DNA from: Nocardia sp. BMG111209
Lineage (GTDB): Bacteria; Actinomycetota; Actinomycetes; Mycobacteriales; Mycobacteriaceae
NCBI RefSeq assembly: GCF_000381925.1
Contig: NZ_KB907308.1
Location: 930,001-994,000 of the forward strand
Direction: 5' to 3'
DNA: 64,000 bases
Shown here piece after piece: positions 1 to 8,043 of the stretch; position 1 is the stretch's first letter, and every line of letters starts with the position of its first letter. Made by a program: the position numbers and the translations under genes. The notes under the pieces were generated by a model, which saw nothing but the letters and a program-made list of their open reading frames with translations, was not told the origin of the DNA and ran no database searches.

Positions 1-593
1 AGGCGCGGCCGCGATTCCTCGCCGGGCACTTCTACCTCTGGTGCCTGCCGCTGGCGATCTCGGAGCTGGCGGCGGGCCTGGTGTGGCTGTCCGTCTTCGG
101 CAATCGCGGTTACCTGAATTCGCTGCTGATCCGGCTCGGTCTCGCCCACGACGGCGTGCAGTGGCTGGGCTACCGGCACACCTGGACCATGCTGCTGGCC
201 GTCGTGATCGCCGAGGTCTGGCGCGCCACCTCGCTGGTGTTCGTCATCGTGGTGGCCGGCGCGCAGCTGATCCCCCGCGACTACGACGAGGCCGCACAGG
301 TTTTCGGCGCGAACCCCTGGCAGCGGCTGCGGCACGTCACGCTGCCGCTGCTGGCGCCGAGCCTGCAGGTGGCGCTGATCCTGCGAACGATCCTGGCGCT
401 GCAGGCCTTCGCCGTCGCCCAGGCCCTGACCGGCCGCGACTTCCCGCTCCTGGTCGGCGAGACCTACCAGTGGTACTCGAATCTGCAGAATCCGGCCGTC
501 GCGAGCGCGGTATCCCTGGTGGTACTGGCGATCTCGCTGATCACCGCCGCGCTGTACCTGCGGACGGTCCGGGCACCGGAGGAGGCGCGATGA
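1..593 (+). CDS. ABC transporter permease, MalF-type (5-prime truncated)
   Basis: This is the C-terminal part of an inner-membrane permease of a binding-protein-dependent importer. The reading frame is open from base 3, so the start lies outside the window; the GTG at 81 is internal. The EAA cytoplasmic loop that docks on the ATPase is clear (DEAAQVFGANPWQRLRHV, about bases 280-340), followed by LPLLAPSL and two more hydrophobic segments. The stop codon overlaps the ATG of the next permease by four bases (ATGA), so the two are translationally coupled. Loop style and order (MalF, MalG, ATPase) fit the CUT1 carbohydrate family; the substrate-binding protein would be expected upstream. The substrate cannot be told from this piece. 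Confidence 0.88.
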   Translation, partial: ARPRFLAGHFYLWCLPLAISELAAGLVWLSVFGNRGYLNSLLIRLGLAHDGVQWLGYRHTWTMLLAVVIAEVWRATSLVFVIVVAGAQLIPRDYDEAAQVFGANPWQRLRHVTLPLLAPSLQVALILRTILALQAFAVAQALTGRDFPLLVGETYQWYSNLQNPAVASAVSLVVLAISLITAALYLRTVRAPEEAR

Positions 594-1438
594 CCACCGG
601 CCTGCCGCCGATCGACCGCCGCCCGCTGCGCCGCCGGCGGTGGCGCGCGGCCGGGGTCCAGCTCGCCTGCGTCGCGGTCTCGCTGTTCATGGCGGTGCCG
701 ATCGCGCTGATCACGCTGGCGGCCTTCTCCTCCCGCGACAGTATCGACGCCTACCCGAAAACCCTGATCCCCCGGCAGTTCTCAACCGAGACGCTGTCCT
801 CGTTCTTCCACGCCACCGGAACCTTCCCGGCCCTGGGCAATTCGGTGCTGGTGGGTCTGTACACGGTGTTCTGGTCGTTGCTGATCGGCGCACCCGCCGG
901 ATATGCGCTGGCGCGCTACGCCTTCCGCGGCAAGGACGCCTACCGGCTGTTCGTACTGCTGGTGCGGGCCCTGCCGATCGTGGTGCTGTCGGTGCCGCTG
1001 GCCACCATGTTCCTGCACCTGCGTCTCGACGACACGGTACTGGCCGTCACGCTGGTGCACACCGTACTGGCGCTGCCCACCACCGTGCTCATCACCGCGG
1101 GCATCTTCGTCGCGGTGCCCGCGGATCTGGAGGAGGCCGCGCAGGTGTTCGGCTGCAACCGCCGGCAGGCCGCGTGGCAGGTCGTCGTGCCGCTGGCACT
1201 GCCGGGCCTGGCCGCCGCCGCGATCTTCACCTTCGTACTCTCGTGGAACGAGATCCTCGGCGCCACCCTCGTGACCCTCGGTCACCGCACGCTGCCGGCC
1301 CAGGTGCTCACCGCGCTCGGCGAGGCGTCCACGCCGTATCGGTTCGCGGGCGGGTTCGCGTTGATCGTCCCGGCGCTGGTGTTCATTCTCGTGATGCGCC
1401 GCTATCTGCTGAACATGTGGGGGACGACGCTGCGATGA
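590..1438 (+). CDS. ABC transporter permease, MalG-type
   Basis: The 282-residue protein begins with a short basic cytoplasmic tail (RRPLRRRRWR) and a first membrane helix at about residues 25-45, then an external segment and five further helices, the usual MalG plan. The EAA loop is seen as LEEAAQVFGCNRRQAAWQVV near residue 185, followed by the helix with SWNEILGATLVTL, which resembles the SWNEF-type segment of CUT1 permeases. ATG overlaps the stop of the preceding permease, and the ATPase gene follows after ten bases, so this is one operon. Role: the second membrane subunit of a carbohydrate-type importer. A polyamine or iron importer is less likely because the loop sequence and the paired MalF partner fit CUT1 better. 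Confidence 0.9.
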   Translation: MTTGLPPIDRRPLRRRRWRAAGVQLACVAVSLFMAVPIALITLAAFSSRDSIDAYPKTLIPRQFSTETLSSFFHATGTFPALGNSVLVGLYTVFWSLLIGAPAGYALARYAFRGKDAYRLFVLLVRALPIVVLSVPLATMFLHLRLDDTVLAVTLVHTVLALPTTVLITAGIFVAVPADLEEAAQVFGCNRRQAAWQVVVPLALPGLAAAAIFTFVLSWNEILGATLVTLGHRTLPAQVLTALGEASTPYRFAGGFALIVPALVFILVMRRYLLNMWGTTLR

Positions 1439-1448
1439 GGGGTGTGCG

Positions 1449-2537
1449 ATGGCCGAGTTGATCCTGCGCGACCTGGTGAAGACCTATCCCGGCGGCACCA
1501 CCCGGGCCACCGACGCGGTCTCGCTGGAGATCGCCGACGGCGAGTTCATGGTGTTGCTCGGCCCGTCGGGCTGCGGCAAGACCACCCTGCTGCGGATGAT
1601 CGCCGGGCTGGAGGTGCCCGACGCCGGGCAGATCGTGCTCGGCGGGCGGGACGTCACCTATCTGGAACCGCGGCGCCGGAACCTGTCCATGGTGTTCCAG
1701 TCGTACGCGGTGTTCCCGCACAAGAAGGTCGCCGCCAACATCGGTTTCGGCCTCCGGGTGCGCGGCGTGCCCGCCGACGAGATCCGGCGCAAGGTGGCGT
1801 GGGCGGCCGAATTGCTGCAATTGACACCGTATCTGGACCGCTACCCGGCGAAACTGTCCGGCGGGCAACGGCAACGGGTCGCGGTCGCGCGCGCCATCGT
1901 CACCGACACCGATCTGCTGCTGATGGACGAACCGCTGTCGAATCTGGATGCGTTGCTGCGCATGTCCTTTCGCGCCGAGCTGAAGAAGCTGGTGAGCGAA
2001 CTCGGCATCACCACCGTCTACGTCACCCACGATCAGGTGGAGGCGCTGTCGCTGGGCCACCGGATAGCGGTCATGCGGGCGGGCACGATCGTGCAGACCG
2101 GCGCCCCGGCCGAGGTCTACGACCAGCCCGCGACCGAATTCGTCGGCGGCTTCCTCGGCAGCCCGCCGATGAACTTCCTGACCGGCACCGTCGCGCCGGC
2201 CGAATACGGGCCGCGGCTGGATCTGGGCGGCCAGTCGCTGGCGCTGCCGGAGGCCCTGGCCGGCTTCGACGGCCGCGACCTGCGTCTGGGTATCCGGCCG
2301 GAGGCGCTGGAGGTCGTGGAGGCGGGCTCCGATCCGGTGCTGCGCGCCGACCTGCAGGTCATCGAGCCGCTCGGCGCCTCGACGCTGCTGACCACGGCGG
2401 TCGCGGGTCAGGTGGTGAGGGTGCAGGCCGCGGCCGGTTTCCGCGCCGAGCCCGGCGATACCCTCACGCTCCGGATCCCGCCGCAGGCGTGCCGCTGGTA
2501 CGACCCCGGATCCGGGACGCTGCTGCAGACTGCATGA
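1449..2537 (+). CDS. ABC transporter ATP-binding protein, UgpC/MalK type
   Basis: This 362-residue protein is the ATPase of the importer encoded upstream. Walker A is GPSGCGKTT at residues 38-46, the Q-loop Gln is at 84, the signature LSGGQ at 136-140, Walker B LLLMDE at 156-161, the D-loop SNLD at 164-167 and the H-loop His at 194. The last third (about 235-362) has the TOBE/OB-fold regulatory domain typical of MalK/UgpC/MsmX proteins, including the recurring GIRPEALEV segment. ATG follows the MalG-like gene by ten bases. Such ATPases sit on the cytoplasmic face and power sugar or glycerol-phosphate uptake; some are shared between several importers. The actual substrate remains open. Confidence 0.92.
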   Translation: MAELILRDLVKTYPGGTTRATDAVSLEIADGEFMVLLGPSGCGKTTLLRMIAGLEVPDAGQIVLGGRDVTYLEPRRRNLSMVFQSYAVFPHKKVAANIGFGLRVRGVPADEIRRKVAWAAELLQLTPYLDRYPAKLSGGQRQRVAVARAIVTDTDLLLMDEPLSNLDALLRMSFRAELKKLVSELGITTVYVTHDQVEALSLGHRIAVMRAGTIVQTGAPAEVYDQPATEFVGGFLGSPPMNFLTGTVAPAEYGPRLDLGGQSLALPEALAGFDGRDLRLGIRPEALEVVEAGSDPVLRADLQVIEPLGASTLLTTAVAGQVVRVQAAAGFRAEPGDTLTLRIPPQACRWYDPGSGTLLQTA

Positions 2538-2554
2538 TCGTTGCGACATTTTGT

Positions 2555-2569
2555 GAGAATCTTGTTCTC
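2555..2569. promoter_or_regulatory. Inverted repeat upstream of the ABM/thioesterase operon
   Basis: GAGAA-N5-TTCTC is a perfect 5-bp-arm inverted repeat located 25 bases before the ATG of the ABM monooxygenase gene and just after the end of the ABC ATPase gene. A very similar element (AGAAT-N3-GTTCT) lies at 31511-31523 in front of a crotonase gene. It is probably a repressor-binding site, perhaps of a TetR-family lipid regulator, but the regulator is unknown. Confidence 0.45.
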
Positions 2570-2594
2570 GTTGGAACAGAGTAAGGATCTCATC

Positions 2595-2897
2595 ATGTCG
2601 GACAGCCCGATCGTCGCCATCGTCCAGTTGCGCGTCAAGCCCGGCGCGGCCGCCACCGCCCGCGAGACGCTCGCGAAGTCCATCCCCGACACCCGGGCCT
2701 TCCCCGGCTGCCTGAACGTCACGCTGCTCGCCGATGCCGCCGACGAGCACCTGATCACCCTCGTCGAGGAGTGGGCGAGCCTGGAGCACGACCGGGCCTA
2801 CCGCAAGTGGCGGGCCGGCGAGGGCGCGGTTCCCGGCATGGCCGACCTGTTCGAGGGCTATCCCCAGTTCAGCCACCACACCCGGATCGCCGACTGA
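2595..2897 (+). CDS. Antibiotic biosynthesis monooxygenase (ABM) family protein
   Basis: This small 100-residue protein fits the ABM/dimeric alpha-beta barrel family (YgiN, ActVA-Orf6). Visible family features are the first beta strand IVAIVQLRVKPG, the helix with ARETL, the second strand GCLNVTLLADAADEHLITLVEEW and the C-terminal FEGYPQFSHH. ATG at 2595 is preceded by AAGGAT at 2583-2588. A longer reading from 2541 would lack a ribosome-binding site and would read through the inverted repeat. It is the first gene of a likely operon with the thioesterase (11-base gap) and a DUF427 gene. ABM proteins are quinone-forming monooxygenases, heme-degrading enzymes or simple dimeric binders; nothing here selects one of these. 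Confidence 0.82.
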   Translation: MSDSPIVAIVQLRVKPGAAATARETLAKSIPDTRAFPGCLNVTLLADAADEHLITLVEEWASLEHDRAYRKWRAGEGAVPGMADLFEGYPQFSHHTRIAD

Positions 2898-2908
2898 CGG
2901 GGATCGCC

Positions 2909-3805
2909 ATGGACGACACAGCGGAACAGACCCGCCCCTGGACCCAGGACGAGCTGCTGCGGTTGATGGACCTGCAGCCCGACCACGAGGAGGAGGGCGT
3001 CTACCTGGCCCCCGCGCACGGCTCCACCGCGCGCGACGTGGTGGAGGCCGGGCAGATGCTCGGCGCGACCGTGGCGGCCGCGGCCAAACACGTCGAGCAC
3101 CAGCGGGTGGTCTCGGCGTCGATGATCTTCTCCCGGGCCGCCGCGCATTCGCAGCCGCTGCGTGTGCACCTGGACACGGTGCGCACCGGCCGCACCTTCT
3201 CGACCGTGGAAGCCCAAGTGCGGCAACAGGGTACGCAGCGCTGCTCCGGCGTGGTACTGCTCGACTCCGGCGCCCCGGACCTGATCCGCAACTCGATCAC
3301 GATGCCGGACGTCGACCCCCCGGACCGGTTGCGCTCGCACGACGTGCCCGGCGCCGTCGTGGACGGCCGCGACATCCGGGTCGTCGACGACGCCTACGAC
3401 CACGACCCGGATCGGGTCGGTCCGCCGGAGTTGTTCGTGTGGACGCGATTCCGCGACGCCCCCGGATACGAATATCTGCACCAGGCGCTGCTGACCCAGT
3501 CGACGACGCACTGGACGGTCGCCGCCGCGATGCGCCCGCACACCGGGATCGGTGAGTCGATGGCGCATCGGAGCATCTCCACCGGAATCACGATGACCAC
3601 CGTGACGTTCCATGATTCGGCGGATGTCTCGCAGTGGCTGCTGTACGCCACCCGTGCCACCTACGCCGGCCGTGGTCAGGCCCAGAGCGACGGCCACGTG
3701 TTCGACGTGGACGGCCGGTTGGTCGCCTCGTACAGCGTGCACGCCATGATCCGGGGCCTGCTGAAACGGACCGACGCCACCCCCGGTGGCGACACCCTGC
3801 TCTGA
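2909..3805 (+). CDS. Acyl-CoA thioesterase, TesB-like double-hotdog
   Basis: This 298-residue protein carries the tandem hotdog layout of acyl-CoA thioesterase II (TesB). The first hotdog spans about residues 25-125 (ARDVVEAGQMLGATVAAA; QPLRVHLDTVRTGRTFSTVEAQV). The second is at about 165-290, with HRSISTGITMTTVTFHD, WLLYATRATYAGRGQAQSDG and VFDVDGRLVASYSVHAMIR, matching the C-terminal TesB pattern of an active-site Asp/Thr/Gln region. Predicted role: hydrolysis of acyl-CoA to free acid and CoA in the cytoplasm. It lies between the ABM gene and the DUF427 gene with short gaps, so it is probably co-transcribed. The start ATG at 2909 sits 11 bases after the previous stop and agrees with family length; substrate chain length is unknown. 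Confidence 0.85.
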   Translation: MDDTAEQTRPWTQDELLRLMDLQPDHEEEGVYLAPAHGSTARDVVEAGQMLGATVAAAAKHVEHQRVVSASMIFSRAAAHSQPLRVHLDTVRTGRTFSTVEAQVRQQGTQRCSGVVLLDSGAPDLIRNSITMPDVDPPDRLRSHDVPGAVVDGRDIRVVDDAYDHDPDRVGPPELFVWTRFRDAPGYEYLHQALLTQSTTHWTVAAAMRPHTGIGESMAHRSISTGITMTTVTFHDSADVSQWLLYATRATYAGRGQAQSDGHVFDVDGRLVASYSVHAMIRGLLKRTDATPGGDTLL

Positions 3806-3820
3806 CCACAGGAGGCAAGC

Positions 3821-4252
3821 ATGACCAACGACCGGCCCTCGGGCTTCGTCGACTGGCCGGACTATTACATCGACGTCCGGCGCGTGCGCAATCTGATCCG
3901 GGTGACCCACGAGGGAGCACTGCTCGCCGAGACCACCGGGGCACTGCTGGTGGCCGAACAGGATCACGGCATCGTGTTCTACATCCCCGCCGAGGACGTC
4001 CGGTTCGATCTGCTCGCCCCGGACGACGACACGACCAGCCGCTGCCCGTTCAAGGGTGACGCAAAGTACTGGCGGCGCCCGGAGAGCAGCGAGCCGATCG
4101 CCTGGGAGTACACCGACCCGTATCCGGAGGTGGCGGTGATCCGCGGCCACATCGGCTTCTATCAGGATCGGACCACCCTCGAGGTGGGTGTGGCGGTGCC
4201 CGCCGTCAGCGGTCGCCCGGCGCCGAAGCCCACGGCCGCCGCCGCGCACTGA
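3821..4252 (+). CDS. DUF427 domain protein
   Basis: The 143-residue protein is a single DUF427 domain: DYYIDVRRVRNLIRVTHEG, VFYIPAEDVRFDLL, a central SRCPFKGDAKYW motif and the closing AWEYTDPYPEV...GHIGFYQD. The Cys-Pro-x-Lys-Gly centre and the W-x-Y-x-x-P-x-P block are the conserved marks of the family. The biochemical role of DUF427 proteins is not settled. A GGAGG ribosome-binding site lies eight bases before ATG at 3821. It is the last gene of the ABM-thioesterase operon and is followed by a strong hairpin. Such proteins often sit beside acyl-CoA or oxidoreductase genes in actinobacteria, which fits here. Confidence 0.85.
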   Translation: MTNDRPSGFVDWPDYYIDVRRVRNLIRVTHEGALLAETTGALLVAEQDHGIVFYIPAEDVRFDLLAPDDDTTSRCPFKGDAKYWRRPESSEPIAWEYTDPYPEVAVIRGHIGFYQDRTTLEVGVAVPAVSGRPAPKPTAAAAH

Positions 4253-4267
4253 CACGGAACGCTTGGA

Positions 4268-4310
4268 CGGCTGTGGTGTTCGATGAAGGGGATATCGAAC
4301 ACCACAGCCG
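4268..4310. terminator. Long perfect hairpin between convergent genes
   Basis: Bases 4268-4284 and 4294-4310 are perfectly complementary over 17 base pairs around a 9-base loop. It lies 15 bases after the DUF427 stop, between convergent genes, and probably acts as a bidirectional terminator. There is no T-tract on either side, as is common in high-GC actinobacteria. The rest of the 4253-4435 gap is less GC-rich than its surroundings and shows nothing else that I recognise. Confidence 0.7.
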
Positions 4311-4435
4311 CACCGGCAAGGATAGCCGCCCGGGGCCCGCACGTCATCATCGGGCCGATACTTGCTGTTCACCGAAATGTACAGATACACAGTACTTTTC
4401 GACACACTTATCGAATTCGCGCAGGTAGCGGATAT

Positions 4436-5614
4436 TCATCCTGACGTGCGGCGATCCGCGACGCCGGACGTCGGCGGCAGTTTCCGGAAGGCCGACGCGA
4501 CCGCCAGCAGCCAGTCGAGTTCCCCGTCGAAGCCGGGCCGGGGCGGATCCCGGAAGATCGCGCCACCACCGCCGTGCGCACCCGCGGCCTGCCGCCGCAG
4601 TGCGGCCGCGATGCGCGCGGCTTCGATTGCCGCCGAACGCTTCTCCGATCTGAGCCGCGATCCCGCGAGCCGGCGCTCGGCGCGGTCGCCGTCGTCCGGG
4701 CCGAGGTACGGTTGCAGGCGCAGCAGCGCGTCGCGGATCTCGATCACCCGGCGGTACCGCACATTCCGCATGCCGCGGCCGACCTCCGGTGCGCCGCCGC
4801 CGATCTCGGGTAGTTGCGCGCGCAGCGCCGACCAGAGCGGTCGCAGCCGGGGCAGTGTCCGCGCCTGCGCCACGGCGGTGACCGCCTGCGGGATCAGCGA
4901 CGGGCACAGGTAGCCGATCAGCATGATCGTCGCGCCGAGCGCGGCGAATCCCGGCGCGATCCGAATACTCAGCCCGTGCAGCGGAGTTCCAGCCCACGCG
5001 GCGGCGAGCGCCACCGCCTTGCCCACGCTGTAGCCGAGCGCGACGGTGGAGCCCGCGGCCAGCAGCCACAGTCCCCGCCACAGCCACACCTGCGCGCGCA
5101 CCTGGCCCAGCCAGGTGCGGCACAGCAGGATCAGGCGCACGAGTCCGCCGCTGTAGGCAACCAGGTAGACCGTCAGGAAGACGGTCACCACCGGCCGGGT
5201 CCCGTAGTGGTCGTCGAAATCGGTGGCGTGCGAACGGTCGTGCACCGGCGCCACCGCGAACAGCACCGCGAGGGTCACCACGACGGCGGCGATCGCCACC
5301 ATCACCACCCGGCCGCGCAGCAGCGGATGTTCCTGCGGCGCGACCAGATAGGCCGTCCACACCAACTGGGCCAGTACCGCCGTCGCGATCGCCGCGTACA
5401 CGATCGGGGTGGCCAGATTCGGGACGCCGCTCACCCGGCCGATCCAGTCGTAGATCGCCGGCACCGCGGCCTCGAAACCCACTGCCGCGCACAGGATCGC
5501 GACGGCCACGGCCCAGCGGGCGGAACTCGGGTTGCGGACGGCCGGCACCAGCCGCCAGCCGAAGGTGATCAGGGCGAGCGTCCCGATGCCACCGTAGGTG
5601 AGCGCGAATCCCAT
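4436..5614 (-). CDS. Seven-TM membrane protein, MAB_1171c/DUF6545 family
   Basis: The 392-residue protein has about seven hydrophobic helices in its first 240 residues (for example LITFGWRLVPAV, WAVAVAILCAAVGF, VVMVAIAAVVVTLAVLFAV, GLWLLAAGSTVALGY, GATIMLIGYLCPSLI), then a long soluble C-terminal tail rich in Arg and Ala (RRVIEIRDALLRLQPYL). This matches the actinobacterial family NCBI calls MAB_1171c putative transporter (DUF6545). Transport has not been shown for the family to my knowledge. ATG at 5614 follows the stop of the ImmA/IrrE gene by four bases, so it is the last gene of an XRE-metalloprotease-membrane operon. The pairing suggests regulated membrane function rather than simple housekeeping. 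Confidence 0.75.
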   Translation of the reverse strand: MGFALTYGGIGTLALITFGWRLVPAVRNPSSARWAVAVAILCAAVGFEAAVPAIYDWIGRVSGVPNLATPIVYAAIATAVLAQLVWTAYLVAPQEHPLLRGRVVMVAIAAVVVTLAVLFAVAPVHDRSHATDFDDHYGTRPVVTVFLTVYLVAYSGGLVRLILLCRTWLGQVRAQVWLWRGLWLLAAGSTVALGYSVGKAVALAAAWAGTPLHGLSIRIAPGFAALGATIMLIGYLCPSLIPQAVTAVAQARTLPRLRPLWSALRAQLPEIGGGAPEVGRGMRNVRYRRVIEIRDALLRLQPYLGPDDGDRAERRLAGSRLRSEKRSAAIEAARIAAALRRQAAGAHGGGGAIFRDPPRPGFDGELDWLLAVASAFRKLPPTSGVADRRTSG

Positions 5615-5618
5615 GCCG

Positions 5619-6125
5619 TCAGGCCGGTCCGAGGGTGTCGAGCAGGCTGCCCAGCTCCGGTGGCGCGGTGTCCGGCAGCACCCATTCCGGACGGGCGGTC
5701 CATTCCGTGATGTGGTGGGCCATCAGCAGATCCGCGATGTGCTCGGCCTCCCGTTCCTCGCCGTCGGACGAACAGGATCGGCCCAGCATCCGCCGCACCA
5801 CCACCGGGTCGATGTGCGGGGCCAGCAGGCGAGCGGCGTCGAGCCCGGTGACGGTGACCGGGCGGTGCCCGGACAGCAGATGCCCGAATTCGTGGCACAC
5901 GATGTGATCCTGATGCATCCGGGTCGTATCACGCTGGTAGGCGATGAAATCGATGTCGTCGGTGATCAGCAGTCCGCCGGACAGACCGGCCGGCGGCAGC
6001 GGTTCCGGGCGCAGCCGTAGCGGACGGCCGCGCCGCCGGGCCAGCGCCTCGGCCAGCCCGGCCACCGAAAAGTGTTGCGTCAGGCCCAATGTGCGCAGTT
6101 CGCGACGCAACCGCCGATGATCCAT
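5619..6125 (-). CDS. ImmA/IrrE-family zinc metalloprotease-like protein
   Basis: The protein of about 168 residues contains HEFGHLLSGH (HExxH-type gluzincin site: two His ligands and the catalytic Glu), with the downstream EEREAEHIADLLM helix likely to give the third ligand (Glu of EAE). This is the pattern of ImmA/IrrE proteins (COG2856), which cleave partner XRE repressors in conjugative elements and in Deinococcus. I chose ATG at 6125 because GGGGGTGGG precedes it; a GTG at 6170, right after the XRE stop, is possible but has no Shine-Dalgarno sequence. The upstream neighbour is an XRE protein and the downstream neighbour a 7-TM protein, four bases away. Expected role: protease that inactivates the adjacent regulator on a signal; this is inference from the family. 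Confidence 0.8.
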   Translation of the reverse strand: MDHRRLRRELRTLGLTQHFSVAGLAEALARRRGRPLRLRPEPLPPAGLSGGLLITDDIDFIAYQRDTTRMHQDHIVCHEFGHLLSGHRPVTVTGLDAARLLAPHIDPVVVRRMLGRSCSSDGEEREAEHIADLLMAHHITEWTARPEWVLPDTAPPELGSLLDTLGPA

Positions 6126-6171
6126 CACCACGTTCCCACCCCCGAGGCTCCGCCACGCCGCGATCCGCACG

Positions 6172-6624
6172 TCAGCCGCCGCTGTCGCGCTCGGCCTCGA
6201 TCCGCCGCAGCACGTCGAACATCGCCGCGACGGCCTCGGCCCGCACCGTACCGTGTGCGAGCCCGTCGCGCAGCACCAGTTCCAGCGCGGCGCTGTCGCC
6301 TTTTCCCTTGAGCGCGTTGATCAATGCCAATTCCCGGCCGCGTTCGGCGGCCAGTCGCGGATTGGTCAGCGGGTCGAGACTGTCCAGTCCGAAGTAGGCG
6401 CGCAGCGCCTCCAGCGTCTCGAACGACGGATTCACCGCCTGGCCCGTGCGCAGTTTCCACAGATAGTTGGCGGACAGGCCGAATCCGGTCGCGCGAAGTA
6501 TGTTCTCCGCCAACGCCCGATGGGTGATCTCGACCGTGCGGCCGTCGCGCTCGGCGGGCGGATGCATCGCGCCGATCAGGGTGTTCAGCGCATACGTGAA
6601 CGGATGCTCGTGGGACGCAACCAT
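6172..6624 (-). CDS. XRE-family helix-turn-helix regulator
   Basis: This 150-residue protein has an N-terminal HTH: ITHRALAENILRATGFGLSANYLWKLRTG, followed by the family-typical PSFETLEALRAYFGLD. The second half is helical (AAERGRELALINAL; AVAAMFDVLRRIEAE). The start ATG at 6624 is supported by AGGAG ten bases upstream; a further upstream start (6663) would add thirteen residues without support. It is the first gene of a three-gene operon with the ImmA/IrrE-type protease and the 7-TM protein. By analogy with ImmR/ImmA it is the likely target of the protease and a repressor of its own operon, but no operator is obvious in the 6625-6770 stretch. Confidence 0.78.
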   Translation of the reverse strand: MVASHEHPFTYALNTLIGAMHPPAERDGRTVEITHRALAENILRATGFGLSANYLWKLRTGQAVNPSFETLEALRAYFGLDSLDPLTNPRLAAERGRELALINALKGKGDSAALELVLRDGLAHGTVRAEAVAAMFDVLRRIEAERDSGG

Positions 6625-6772
6625 TCCGATCTTGTCTCCTGCAGTTGACAGGCTCCGTGCCACAGATCATATACTCATCGGCGACTTCGCGACCCGGTGT
6701 CGACGGCGGTTGCCCCCGAAGGGGAGGGCATCGGCCGTGAGAGGTCGGCGCACGGTACGCGAAGCAAAGGGT

Positions 6773-6796
6773 GGGGCGATCGAGGACGCTCGCCCC
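6773..6796 (-). terminator. Hairpin downstream of the P450 gene
   Basis: GGGGCGA and TCGCCCC form a 7-bp stem around a 10-base loop. It lies 16 bases beyond the P450 stop in the direction of transcription, so it is a plausible intrinsic terminator that separates the P450 from the XRE operon. Confidence 0.5.
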
Positions 6797-6811
6797 ATCC
6801 GGACCCGTGCC

Positions 6812-7963
6812 TCAGGAAACCTTCACCGGCAGGGTCAGCGGGCCGCGGTGCCGGAATCCGGACCGCCAGGGCACGGTGGTGGCGGTGGCGCGCAGACCCG
6901 GCCACCGCGCGTAGATCTGTTGCAGCACAACCGTGGTGACGGTCCGCACCAGCGCGGTGCCGACGCAGGCGTGCGCGCCCAGGCCCAGTCCCAGATGCGA
7001 ATTCGGCCCCCGGCGCGGATCCGGTTCCTCGGGCCGCGCGAAGCGCTCCGGATCGTGATTGGCCGCGGCCAGGCACAGCAGCACCGTCTCCCCCGCGCGC
7101 ACCCGGTAGCCGCCGAAGTCGAGATCCGTCACGGCGAACCGCGGGCCCGCCAGCACCTGTGGCGACTGATGACGTACCAGTTCGTCGACCACCGCGCCGT
7201 CGGGTCCGAGCTCCGCCGCCAGCGTGGGGCGCTGCGAGAACGTCAGCACCGCACCGGAAACGAGGTCGGCCAGGACCTCGTACCAGACGAACAGCAGATA
7301 GAACAGCAGACCCGAGAGCTGCCCGGAATCGAGTCCGGCGTCGTCCCGCCCGGCGGCGAGCAACCGCCCCAGCACGGTGTCCGCCCCGGCTCCCCGCGCG
7401 TGCTCCAGCGTGCCCGCGATGATGCCCGCCATGGTGGTGAGGGTGTCGCGCGCCCGCGGCGCCCCGTCCGGGCGCAACGTCGAATTCGCCCATCCCAGAA
7501 GGGCTTCGCGCTCCGCGTCGGCCAGCCCCAGCAGATCGCCGAGCACCGCCGCGGGCAGCGGCACGGCCACCCGCTCGACGAAATCGAATTCGTCCGCCGG
7601 CACCGCCGCGAGACACCGCCGGACCAGATCTCCGGCCGGCTCGGCCCACTCCTCCGCCCGCCGCGGCCGCAACGCCGCCACGACGGTCCGGCGCAACCGC
7701 GCGTGGTCCTCGGCATCGCTGCTCTGGAACACGTCCAGCGGCGCGGGCACCGCGAACCCACGGTAGTCGTCGCCCTGGGCGAAACGGAGATTCGTGGACA
7801 GCCGCTCGTCCAGCAGTCCGCCGCGTACCTGGTCGAAGCGGGTCACCAGCCAGGCCGGCGGCCCGTCCGGCGTCGCCACCCGATGCATTCCGCCGTCGGC
7901 ACGCAGCTGCGCCAGCACCGGCCAGGGCTCCCGGGCGAACTCCTCGTCGAATATGGTCAGCAC
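6812..7963 (-). CDS. Cytochrome P450 with an atypical I-helix
   Basis: The protein of about 383 residues is a class I bacterial P450. The K-helix ExxR is present (DELVRHQSP), as is the heme loop LGLGAHACVG with the thiolate Cys, although the usual Phe of FGxGxHxCxG is Leu. The I-helix reads LLFVWYEVLADL where most P450s have AGxD/ETT: the acid is kept but the oxygen-activating Thr is Val. This suggests substrate-assisted chemistry, peroxide use or a non-monooxygenase reaction. I chose GTG at 7963 because the reading from 8029 adds low-complexity sequence unlike P450 N-termini. A TetR gene lies 80 bases upstream in the same direction and a nitroreductase gene is divergent beyond it, so the three may form one regulated unit. 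Confidence 0.85.
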   Translation of the reverse strand: MLTIFDEEFAREPWPVLAQLRADGGMHRVATPDGPPAWLVTRFDQVRGGLLDERLSTNLRFAQGDDYRGFAVPAPLDVFQSSDAEDHARLRRTVVAALRPRRAEEWAEPAGDLVRRCLAAVPADEFDFVERVAVPLPAAVLGDLLGLADAEREALLGWANSTLRPDGAPRARDTLTTMAGIIAGTLEHARGAGADTVLGRLLAAGRDDAGLDSGQLSGLLFYLLFVWYEVLADLVSGAVLTFSQRPTLAAELGPDGAVVDELVRHQSPQVLAGPRFAVTDLDFGGYRVRAGETVLLCLAAANHDPERFARPEEPDPRRGPNSHLGLGLGAHACVGTALVRTVTTVVLQQIYARWPGLRATATTVPWRSGFRHRGPLTLPVKVS

Positions 7964-8043
7964 CCAGCCATCATGGTCGCTGCCGCGCCCCGGCGCACGA
8001 TCACCGTCCGGACACCTGCGGCAGCCCAACGGTTTTCGCGCTC

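Noticed and set aside
2858..4405. Minus-strand open frame of about 515 codons over the thioesterase/DUF427 genes
   Set aside because: The plus-strand frames show clear TesB and DUF427 motifs; the antisense reading has none and no ribosome-binding site.
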